Source of the DNA: Candidatus Pacearchaeota archaeon
GTDB taxonomy: Bacteria > Patescibacteriota > Minisyncoccia > Minisyncoccales > Minisyncoccaceae
DNA length: 64,000 bases
Direction of reading: 5' to 3'
NCBI GenBank assembly: GCA_035404185.1
Contig: DAONGN010000001.1
Coordinates: 1 to 64,000 of the forward strand
Shown: positions 32,053-39,700 of the stretch, piece by piece
How positions within the stretch are numbered: position 1 is the stretch's first letter
How the letters are laid out: every line of letters begins with the position of its first letter
The notes under the pieces: model-generated
Database searches by the model: none
What the model was told of the DNA's origin: nothing
Seen by the model: only the letters and a program-made list of their open reading frames with translations
Program-made: the position numbers and the translations under genes

Positions 32053-35000
32053 CTACTGAAATACATCTATTTTATACACCCGCTGTGTATCAGAGAAAAA
32101 AGTTTCATTATCACCGATAGAGATAGAGTCACCATAATAACTACCTGGGGAAACATAAAACATTCTATCTTCCATCTTTTCAGGCATATTATTAGAATCA
32201 TATCCAAAGATACCACCAATCTTAGTAAAATAAATTCTATTTAATGAATCGGAAACTACAAAATTAACACCACTAAAAGTTCTTTCCCATTTTGTTTCTC
32301 CATTAGATATGTTGGCCGCGCCTAAATACCAAATCATTGGATAAGAACCTGCTAATATTTTCGAATAATAAAATTCGTCCTCATTAAAACCTAGTGGACC
32401 ATGATAATCATCTTTAAACCACAATATTTGAGAAAGATTGCTATCTACGGCATATAGAACTGGATAAGTTTCTCCCAATTTTACATTTCTTCCATTACTT
32501 AAACTTAATAATAATATTCCTTCAAAAGAAATACTTACCCGATCGATTATAGCAATGGTATCAATCGGACCAGAATATGTTTTTTCGTATTTAGGAAAAA
32601 ACTGTTGCTTTATTATTTCCCCGTTGCTGTACTTTATTACAAAATCATTGATTGAAAAATATATATTGTCTGAATCGTCAATAACTAACTCCGTAAATGA
32701 AGCTGGATTGAGACCTTTTAATATCTCCTGATCATTATATAGCTCTATTTCCAATCCATTTTTATCAATTGAGATTAAACTCGGTCCAGTTGCTTCTTTG
32801 GTAGCTAAAAAGTATATTTTTTCTTTAGAATCAATTATTATTGACCTAGTAAACACTCTTGTGTAGTCTTTTTTCCATACAATCTTACCTGAAGGACTTA
32901 AGGCATAGATAGAATGCTCGCTCGAAAGATATATTGTTCCATCTTTACCCAGCGAAGGATAAAAACCACAAGCATCAGAGCAATGGATACTCCACTTCTT
33001 TTGAAGATGATTGTAAGCGTAAAAATCATATGATTTGTTATTACTTCCCCAGAAATATAATGTTCCGTTTTCATCGATCACTAAGCTTGAAGTAAAATCA
33101 TTATTAAAAGTAAATTGCTGATTTCCTTCAATTAAAATATCAGGAACAAAAGATGTTCCTATCGGTCCATCAAATTGGCTATGACCACTTCTTCTAAAGT
33201 CATAATAAGGAGCTCTTTTTTGATGATTAGCTTCGGCTATTGAAAAAGAAACTCCTTCTGACAATGGAGAAATATTATTTTCTGGATCTTTAGCTATTAT
33301 CTTAAAATGATATTCTGAATCATAGAAAAGATCTTTAATAACAACGCTTCTTTTATTACTTTCTCCTAAAATAATATCTATATCGGTATATTCTTTAATA
33401 TTAACAAGATTATTATCATCTATTTGATTATTGCGAGAATAATATATCTCATAATCAAGATTTTCAGCAGCAGTATCTTCATCAAAAGGAGCTGTCCACG
33501 ACAATACTACTGAATTTTTTTGTTCTTCGTCTATTAAAGCAACTAAATCTTGTATTTTCTCAGGAATCTTGGGGACATGATTTCTCGGGCTCGAATTTTC
33601 AGATTGAAAATCATTTAAATTATTATCTGTATCTCTATATTTTCCATTAGACCATTTTCTTCCTATGACCTTGTCTGATTCAGAGATAAGAAACGATTCA
33701 CTTTCTTTAACAATTGGGCTGATATCATCGCTTCTCCAAGAAACCGTATCTATTTTAAGAGCAATCGTGTTGACTGTCTTTTCTTCATTGGTTGGTTCAA
33801 CCACTTCTTCTCCTTCTTTAAATTCAGTCTTTACGTATTTAGGATTATTAGAAAATATAGAAATAGATCCGGACGAATTTCCTATTTGTCCTGTTTCGTA
33901 ATATTTGTCTTCCATAGATTTAACCTTCCAATCAGCCCCATTTCCCATCATTGCATCACCGCTATCTCCAAATATATCTATAATATAGTAAGAATTTGAA
34001 TTTATAATAGCTCCCTCTGGAAATTTCCAATTACGATAAGGATTATACCATTCAGACGCTGGAGAATAATAAGAAAGATAAAAACAGTTTTCTTCGCTTG
34101 GGCACAAATCTATTGGATTTTCTGTTTGATTATACATTTCTATATATTCTACTCCTCCACTCTCTCCTGTTTGAACTTCGGTTATTAAAAGATGATTGCT
34201 ATTATCAATTAATTGCTCATCTTCTTCGGGTTGTTTTTCTTCTTCTGGGTCTTCAACAGCTGTTTCAATGGTATTATCAGCTTTTGGTGTTCCCCATAAT
34301 CCACTTAAATTATCAACTGATTCTGAAAAATAAGTATGCCAACCGTTTAAGTCATTATTTCTCTCCATTGTTTTCCTCTGCTCGTTATCTCCAGCTGGCC
34401 AATCAGGATTAGCTAAAACTTCGTCCATTAATTGACAATTTGAATTAAATAATCTTAATGATTCGTTATTATTTGATAATCCCCCAGAGTATTCTTTATC
34501 CATCTGAATATTAGAGACAGAATCATCATCGGTTCTCTCAAGAAGATAAAATCCTTGAGGACTAATAATAGCAGAATTGTCAAAAACAATTTTAATATTA
34601 TCTGCGTCTAATAGTTGCCAATCGGCTAAATTAACTGTTTCATCAGAAATATTCTTTAATTCAATCCATTCGTCATTTGCACTGTTTTCACTTCCCATCC
34701 AGGCTACTTCATTGATAATAACCTTGCTATTGTCAGGAGCAGATAGATTTAATTGAGAACAATAAGTAATTACGGGAACGCTCGAGCTTCCTCCATAATT
34801 TACGGTTGAGGATAAACTATTTGTCGAAACAGCAACTGAAGCCGTGGCTTCTTGCTTTAAGCTACTATTAGTTTCCTTTGGTGTTCCCCAAATATTATTA
34901 TTTTCACTTCCAGAATAGGTGTGCCATCCGTTTAAATCGTCATTCCTTTCCATTGTTTTTCTAGTAGAACTATCTCCAGCCAGCCATTTAGGATTACCAG

Positions 35001-36477
35001 AAACAAAATCTTTTAATTGACAAAGGCCATCAAAAAGATATAGTTCTTCTTCAGAATTAGACAATGAACCCTTATAAATTAAATCTGCAACTTTAAAAGG
35101 GACAGAATCATCATCAGTTCTTTCTAATAATAAAAAACCGTCCTTCGGCACGGTAATATCTTCAAAAATAATGTTTATCTGGTCTTCCTTGTCTCGCAAT
35201 GTCCATCCCTTTAAATTAATATCCGAAGCAGAAATATTCTTTAATTCAATCCATTCGTCATTTGCACTGTTTTCACTTCCCATCCAGGCTACTTCATTGA
35301 TAATAATATCACGAGAAGAAACATATTGAGATGCATTTGAACAGACTACGGGAATTACTTTTTCTTCGGTTTTCTTTTCAACTTCCTTGATTGCTTCTTT
35401 CTCTTTGTTTATTTTGCTATCCTTTTCGTTTATTTTTTCTTTTTCAACAACATCTTTCTTGATTTCCTTCACAGGATAGTCTTTTTCTAGTGTATCGTTT
35501 TCACTCATCGACTCGACTTCTTTGTTTATAGCTTCCTTATTAGTCGTATCTTTAAAAATATATTCTGTTAAATCTCCTGTATTATTTCCAGTTAAAAAGT
35601 TAAAAACATCAGAAAAGTTATTAATCGTATTTTTTATAGGATTAATAATATATTTTTCCTGCCAAGTCTTAGGTTTTAGTCCAAAATCAGGAACCACCTC
35701 TGGAAAAATAGTTTTAATTGTTGTATTTTTTTTATCCCAAAAATACGATCCAAATAATCCATCTTCCATTATCCCATTAATTTCAACAATAAAGGGAGAG
35801 ATATTCTGACCATATTCAAGGCTATTTGAAAAACCCCTGACTCCACCAATAGAACCTCTACTTGCAGGAGGAACAATTTCCTTCGGGGAATATATTCGAG
35901 CAACAACCTTACTTCTATTATCGTCAATCCGCTTATACATGATTATGTATTGTAGTGGACTATCAACCTCTCCGGATTCAGTCTTATACTTCATTTCCAT
36001 CGCTCCAAAAGAAACTTTAATTTGATCTTTAAAAAAATACTCCTTGAGATAATTAACTGCCATGCTAACTGTTCCTTTTTCTAATTTTCCTATCATTCCA
36101 GAAGTATCTTCTGTTCCAATAAGTCTAGCTATATCTAATGATTCCTTGACGACATTAAAAGAAGCGTCTAATGGAAGATCTTTGAAAAAATAATTCCACA
36201 TACTCAACATATAAATATGCTTAAGTAATGATACAACGGTTGTTTCCATTGGATTAGAATAACCATCAGATTTTGATAATATCCATTGGCTATATAACAA
36301 ATCTGGAAAATTTTGTAATATTCTTTTACTTTCAAATTCAGAAAGAACCTGATAGTTGTCTTCTTCAACGAAATTAAAAAAATTAAAATCTATAGCAAAA
36401 ACTTTTTGTGGTACGGCTAAAAAACATACAAACAATAATGTTAATACCGCACTGTCTAATAAATTGTAAAGTTTCAT
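32053..36477 (-). CDS. Giant secreted protein: lamin-tail domains, FN3 and beta-propeller
   Basis: 1474 residues. Signal peptide 1-28. Unassigned domain to about 330, then a Glu/Lys-rich linker. Lamin-tail domains at about 388-535 (IIINEVAWMGSENSANDEWI) and 583-735 (VIINEVAWMGSENSANDEWI), and a diverged third at about 762-890 (LLITEVQTGESGG). An FN3-like domain lies at about 972-1082, and a PQQ/YVTN-like propeller from about 1095 to the end. Likely cell-surface, possibly binding nucleic acids or other cells (inference). Its start overlaps the stop of the upstream gene by 4 nt (ATGA). The first two LTDs share identical DNA. Confidence 0.85.
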   Translation of the reverse strand: MKLYNLLDSAVLTLLFVCFLAVPQKVFAIDFNFFNFVEEDNYQVLSEFESKRILQNFPDLLYSQWILSKSDGYSNPMETTVVSLLKHIYMLSMWNYFFKDLPLDASFNVVKESLDIARLIGTEDTSGMIGKLEKGTVSMAVNYLKEYFFKDQIKVSFGAMEMKYKTESGEVDSPLQYIIMYKRIDDNRSKVVARIYSPKEIVPPASRGSIGGVRGFSNSLEYGQNISPFIVEINGIMEDGLFGSYFWDKKNTTIKTIFPEVVPDFGLKPKTWQEKYIINPIKNTINNFSDVFNFLTGNNTGDLTEYIFKDTTNKEAINKEVESMSENDTLEKDYPVKEIKKDVVEKEKINEKDSKINKEKEAIKEVEKKTEEKVIPVVCSNASQYVSSRDIIINEVAWMGSENSANDEWIELKNISASDINLKGWTLRDKEDQINIIFEDITVPKDGFLLLERTDDDSVPFKVADLIYKGSLSNSEEELYLFDGLCQLKDFVSGNPKWLAGDSSTRKTMERNDDLNGWHTYSGSENNNIWGTPKETNSSLKQEATASVAVSTNSLSSTVNYGGSSSVPVITYCSQLNLSAPDNSKVIINEVAWMGSENSANDEWIELKNISDETVNLADWQLLDADNIKIVFDNSAIISPQGFYLLERTDDDSVSNIQMDKEYSGGLSNNNESLRLFNSNCQLMDEVLANPDWPAGDNEQRKTMERNNDLNGWHTYFSESVDNLSGLWGTPKADNTIETAVEDPEEEKQPEEDEQLIDNSNHLLITEVQTGESGGVEYIEMYNQTENPIDLCPSEENCFYLSYYSPASEWYNPYRNWKFPEGAIINSNSYYIIDIFGDSGDAMMGNGADWKVKSMEDKYYETGQIGNSSGSISIFSNNPKYVKTEFKEGEEVVEPTNEEKTVNTIALKIDTVSWRSDDISPIVKESESFLISESDKVIGRKWSNGKYRDTDNNLNDFQSENSSPRNHVPKIPEKIQDLVALIDEEQKNSVVLSWTAPFDEDTAAENLDYEIYYSRNNQIDDNNLVNIKEYTDIDIILGESNKRSVVIKDLFYDSEYHFKIIAKDPENNISPLSEGVSFSIAEANHQKRAPYYDFRRSGHSQFDGPIGTSFVPDILIEGNQQFTFNNDFTSSLVIDENGTLYFWGSNNKSYDFYAYNHLQKKWSIHCSDACGFYPSLGKDGTIYLSSEHSIYALSPSGKIVWKKDYTRVFTRSIIIDSKEKIYFLATKEATGPSLISIDKNGLEIELYNDQEILKGLNPASFTELVIDDSDNIYFSINDFVIKYSNGEIIKQQFFPKYEKTYSGPIDTIAIIDRVSISFEGILLLSLSNGRNVKLGETYPVLYAVDSNLSQILWFKDDYHGPLGFNEDEFYYSKILAGSYPMIWYLGAANISNGETKWERTFSGVNFVVSDSLNRIYFTKIGGIFGYDSNNMPEKMEDRMFYVSPGSYYGDSISIGDNETFFSDTQRVYKIDVFQ
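34645..35305 (-). repeat. 76-bp identical repeat pair within the lamin-tail domains
   Basis: 34645-34720 and 35230-35305 are identical over 76 bp, coding INEVAWMGSENSANDEWI and following residues in LTD1 and LTD2. Identity at synonymous sites implies recent duplication or gene conversion. Confidence 0.9.
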
Positions 36478-37106
36478 TTTTTAATATTAACTGTTGTTAA
36501 GAAATTATTAAATTCTTGAAGGCATACCTCTTTATCCTGTCCAAAAAGATAGGAATGGAAGCTATAGATTATATTATTGTACGGAATGCTAAAACTAGTA
36601 AAAATGCCCTGATTTTCTCCTTCATTTTTAAAATCATTTTCTTCAAGACCGTTTAATCCGGAAACTTCTCTAGTTTCACATATTTTTTGCTCATCGTTCT
36701 GATATCGAGAGCAATAATTACTAGCTATCTTATCTTTCAAATAACTATAATCTATGTCGTAATTGCTTCCTTCTTTTTGTAATTCAGCATAAACTTCAAT
36801 CCAACATCCCTTTTGGGGAATAAAAAATGAGTCTTTTTCAAGAGGAATAAAGTCGGAGCTATGTATAGATAATCCTATGCTATCTTTTTTTATTTCCCAC
36901 CCATCAGGAACAGCAAATGTTAACCCAACCTCCTTATTCTCTATATACTTTTTGCCATCAATTTCCTGCTCTAAAACTTTTTCGAAAGAAACAAGGCCCA
37001 TTTTTGATTCCTGCCATTTATTATATAAAAAATATCCAGTAGTAATTAAAATCAAAGTTAAAACTGACAGAATTATTATTTTGCTAATTTTATTCATTTT
37101 ATTCAA
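36474..37106 (-). CDS. Membrane-anchored PsbP-like protein
   Basis: 210 residues. N-terminal membrane helix at about 8-28 (IIILSVLTLILITTGYFLY), then an extracellular domain with KYIENKEVGLTFAVPDGWEI near residue 60, the opening of PsbP/DUF1795-like folds. Three Cys residues follow in the second half. It overlaps the giant lamin-tail gene by 4 nt and so is likely made with it. An in-frame ATG at residue 4 is an alternative start. Function unknown. Confidence 0.75.
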   Translation of the reverse strand: MNKMNKISKIIILSVLTLILITTGYFLYNKWQESKMGLVSFEKVLEQEIDGKKYIENKEVGLTFAVPDGWEIKKDSIGLSIHSSDFIPLEKDSFFIPQKGCWIEVYAELQKEGSNYDIDYSYLKDKIASNYCSRYQNDEQKICETREVSGLNGLEENDFKNEGENQGIFTSFSIPYNNIIYSFHSYLFGQDKEVCLQEFNNFLTTVNIKK

Positions 37107-37195
37107 TTATTAATTCATCTTATTAATCTAACAAAAAGAACTGTATCTTTTAAAAAGAACTATTTAAAGAACTTATCGCTAACTATTTAAAAATT

Positions 37196-37222
37196 TAAAA
37201 GAGACTATTCCTGTCTCTTTTT
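37196..37222 (-). terminator. Terminator of the 37205 membrane protein gene
   Basis: GAGAC-aggaata-GTCTC then TTTTAAATTTTT on the minus strand, overlapping the stop codon. Confidence 0.75.
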
Positions 37223-37558
37223 TAACAAATCACTACCCATTCCAAATAATTTACCACCCGCCCACAACATGAATGATGCAAAGATAATCCAAGATGTCAT
37301 GTTCAATAATTGCGTTACTGTATTTTCTGGAATCATTTGGCTAATTTGATCTTTTACGATATTTCCTATTTGATTCTGAATGTCTGTTCCTGTTGTAGCA
37401 CCGTTGCCTGTCGTGGTCGTCTGATTATTAACAAATACCTGTGGAAATTCCTTCTGAGCAGAAAAATAATAATAGGACGTAGTAATATCCCAAAAAACTA
37501 CAAATAACCCTGCAGTTATTAAAACCGACGCAAGAAATTGTCTGATAGTAAATTCCAT
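37205..37558 (-). CDS. Two-helix membrane protein, function unknown
   Basis: 117 residues. Helix at about 10-28 (FLASVLITAGLFVVFWDITT), a Thr/Gly/Asn-rich external loop (TTTTGNGATTGTD) with an amphipathic segment, and a second helix at about 90-108. The ends face the cytoplasm (FGMGSDLLKKRQE). No recognised family. It lies between HicA and the PsbP-like gene with its own terminator. Confidence 0.7.
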   Translation of the reverse strand: MEFTIRQFLASVLITAGLFVVFWDITTSYYYFSAQKEFPQVFVNNQTTTTGNGATTGTDIQNQIGNIVKDQISQMIPENTVTQLLNMTSWIIFASFMLWAGGKLFGMGSDLLKKRQE

Positions 37559-37580
37559 AGAATATTTTTAATTTGATAGA

Positions 37581-37796
37581 TTATATGTCTTTTTTAATTT
37601 CGATTCCCGCAGAATTTAAAATGCTTTTTATTGTTCCTAATGGTAAATTTTTAGAATGATACGGGACCACTGCTCTCTTTTTTGTCTTATTGTTATAAAA
37701 AACGTAATGACTGCCCGTTGTATGATCTATATAAAAATTATTACTCTGTAATAATTTTATTAATTCTTTTGAGGTAAAACGGGGAATCTTAGGCAT
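37581..37796 (-). CDS. hicA: HicA-type mRNA interferase toxin
   Basis: 71 residues with the family pattern: FTSKELIKLLQSNNFYIDHT, catalytic His in TGSHYVFYNN, and RAVVPYHSKNLPLGTIKSIL. HicA binds and cleaves RNA. It overlaps hicB by 8 nt, antitoxin gene first. A standard HicAB pair, more typical than that at 27.9 kb. Confidence 0.93.
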   Translation of the reverse strand: MPKIPRFTSKELIKLLQSNNFYIDHTTGSHYVFYNNKTKKRAVVPYHSKNLPLGTIKSILNSAGIEIKKDI

Positions 37797-38025
37797 AAAT
37801 AATCTCTAGTGTAGCAAATAAATTATCTTTATCGCTAAGTATGTGTCCTCCATGCTTCTTCACGCTTGCCAGATAAGCACCAATTGCATCATAAGCCATT
37901 TCTTTAGCTTCTTTTAAGTTCTTTCCATAAGTTATACATCCAGGAAGGGCAGGAACAACAACAGTAAAACCACCTTCTGGCTCAGGTCTTAAAATAATAT
38001 TATATTGAAGAATTTTCTTTTTCAT
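37789..38025 (-). CDS. hicB: HicB antitoxin
   Basis: 78 residues: YNIILRPEPEGGFTVVVPAL, PGCITYGKNLKEAKEMAYDA and a short C-terminus. Degenerate RNase H fold (UPF0150). No DNA-binding domain is present, so autoregulation would need the complex or another factor. It is followed by hicA with overlap and preceded by the Fic gene on the same strand. Confidence 0.93.
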   Translation of the reverse strand: MKKKILQYNIILRPEPEGGFTVVVPALPGCITYGKNLKEAKEMAYDAIGAYLASVKKHGGHILSDKDNLFATLEIIYA

Positions 38026-38068
38026 GTTTAAATATTAACATTGCCCAAAATACTTGTCAAACAATAAT

Positions 38069-38989
38069 TTAATATTTTCTTTCTAAAATATCTAAACCGT
38101 TATTAATTGCATCACAAATAAAGTTTTGAAGTTGAGTAAAGTCATCACTCAACTGAGACTTTTCTAAATAAACATAATAAAGATATTTTGTTCCCTGTTT
38201 AATAACTGCTGGAACTAAATTTTCTCTTAGAAGTATTGCGGTTAAGAGAAGCCTACCCACTCTTCCGTTACCATCAGAAAAAGGATGTATCTTTTCAAAA
38301 GAACTATGCACTTCTGAAGCAAAAGCTATCACATCGTTATTCTTCTTTTTATTAAATAAATCGGATATTAATTCGGGAATTTTTAAATAATTAGCTGTCG
38401 GAACGCTTGTACCCAATATTCTTACTGGATGAACCCTATATCTTCCTGCGTCATTTATTATTCCATTCATTAAAATGCTATGTAATTTTAAAACTAAAGA
38501 TTCATCAATTTCTCCTTTATTAAGAATGAAATCAAAAAGATAATTAAGGGCAGTCTGATGATTTTTTGCTTCAAGTTGTTCAGATAGTGTTTTTTTAGAA
38601 AAAGAAATATTATCAAATATAATCGAAGCTGTTTCTTTTTCGCTTAAGGTGCTTCCCTCTATTTTGTTTGAATGGTAAGTTAGTTTAAGAATAAATTCTT
38701 GTTTAATGTCCGGACTTGAAATAATTTCTTTTAAAATATTGCTATGCTTCTTGCTTCTTTCTTTTATTTGTTCTTTTTTATTTTTTAAATATTCCTCTGT
38801 TATCTGTTTTTGTCCTGTTAATTCTAAATAAAAGCTTCCTATTAAATTTTGCTTATCAATCCTTGGTTTTGATTTTCCATTATACCAAGCATTTAGTGTA
38901 GCAAAAGAAACTCCAAACTTTTGGGCCATTTCTGTCTGTTTTAAACCAGATACTTTTTGAATAATTTTTAATTTCTCCGATATTGTCAT
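38069..38989 (-). CDS. Fic-domain protein with N-terminal XRE-type helix-turn-helix
   Basis: 306 residues from the ATG at 38989. HTH at about 5-50 (LKQTEMAQKFGVSFATLNAW). An inhibitory helix SNKIEGSTLS at about 125 fits the (S/T)xxxE(G/N) motif, so this is a self-inhibited Fic enzyme. The catalytic loop HPFSDGNGRVGR lies near residue 245. Such proteins AMPylate or otherwise modify targets. The HTH implies it binds its own promoter, where matching repeats exist. Confidence 0.92.
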   Translation of the reverse strand: MTISEKLKIIQKVSGLKQTEMAQKFGVSFATLNAWYNGKSKPRIDKQNLIGSFYLELTGQKQITEEYLKNKKEQIKERSKKHSNILKEIISSPDIKQEFILKLTYHSNKIEGSTLSEKETASIIFDNISFSKKTLSEQLEAKNHQTALNYLFDFILNKGEIDESLVLKLHSILMNGIINDAGRYRVHPVRILGTSVPTANYLKIPELISDLFNKKKNNDVIAFASEVHSSFEKIHPFSDGNGRVGRLLLTAILLRENLVPAVIKQGTKYLYYVYLEKSQLSDDFTQLQNFICDAINNGLDILERKY

Positions 38990-39042
38990 AACTTTATATA
39001 ATAATAACAAACTATATAAAGTTTGTCAAACTATATAAAGTT
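38990..39042 (-). promoter_or_regulatory. Promoter and operators of the Fic gene
   Basis: Minus strand TTGACA (39024-39029), 17 bp, TATTAT (39001-39006); the ATG is about 12 nt from the -10. The 15-mer AAACTATATAAAGTT occurs twice, at 39009-39023 and 39028-39042 (19 bp apart), with an inverted half-site AACTTTATATA at 38990-39000. This arrangement suits cooperative autorepression by the HTH domain. Confidence 0.75.
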
Positions 39043-39700
39043 ACAAACCGGAAAAAGATTTAATCTTTGAGACAGGAATAATGTTTATAAAATCATTAAT
39101 ATCCCTATATCCTATTCCCAAAACTTCCCCCTTAATATCGAAAACAGGAGCACCATTAATTTTTTCATTTTCGATAATATTAGTTTTAATTAAATTTTCA
39201 TCAAAAGTTTTAACAATTCCTTCGTTTACGCTATTTGATAAAATAAAAACTCTCGTTCCTATTTCCAATTTAGATAAATCAAAAAATCCTTTAGCTTGAA
39301 GATTATTTTTATCAAGCTTAATTAAAGCTAAGTTTTCATTTAGGTCTCTTTTTAAAACCTGATAAGAAATACTGCTCCCTCCGTTAATTGTAATATTTAC
39401 TTTAGATCCTTGGGGTACATTTTCAGCAAGAGTAATAATTAATCCATCGACAGTTAAAACTAAACCAAAACCTTGAATTTCTTTTTTATTATATTCAGTC
39501 TTTAAATTAACGACCGAATCTTTTACATTTTTGATAGCGCTTGTTAAGGCTGTGTTTTCCTCAATATATACCCTTTCCTCCTTATTAACTAGTTGAACAA
39601 AGGCTGATTGATTTTTAAAAACAAAAAGCCAGGCGATCGTTCCACCTAGTGTTCCCAAAAGAATAACTATTATTACTTTTAAAAAATTATTTATTTGCAT
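39041..39700 (-). CDS. HtrA/DegP-like trypsin-fold protein lacking all catalytic residues
   Basis: 219 residues, membrane-anchored (helix at about 8-28), then a trypsin-2 fold. Motif positions are occupied by non-catalytic residues: the His site reads GFGLVLTVDGLIITLAENV (Glu93 instead of His), the Asp site reads NENLALIKL (Asn123), and the Ser site reads INGAPVFD (Asn182). So it is a pseudoprotease, perhaps a substrate-binding or sensing protein. Its start overlaps the end of clpB by 14 nt, linking it to the chaperone. No PDZ domain is present. Confidence 0.8.
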   Translation of the reverse strand: MQINNFLKVIIVILLGTLGGTIAWLFVFKNQSAFVQLVNKEERVYIEENTALTSAIKNVKDSVVNLKTEYNKKEIQGFGLVLTVDGLIITLAENVPQGSKVNITINGGSSISYQVLKRDLNENLALIKLDKNNLQAKGFFDLSKLEIGTRVFILSNSVNEGIVKTFDENLIKTNIIENEKINGAPVFDIKGEVLGIGYRDINDFINIIPVSKIKSFSGL

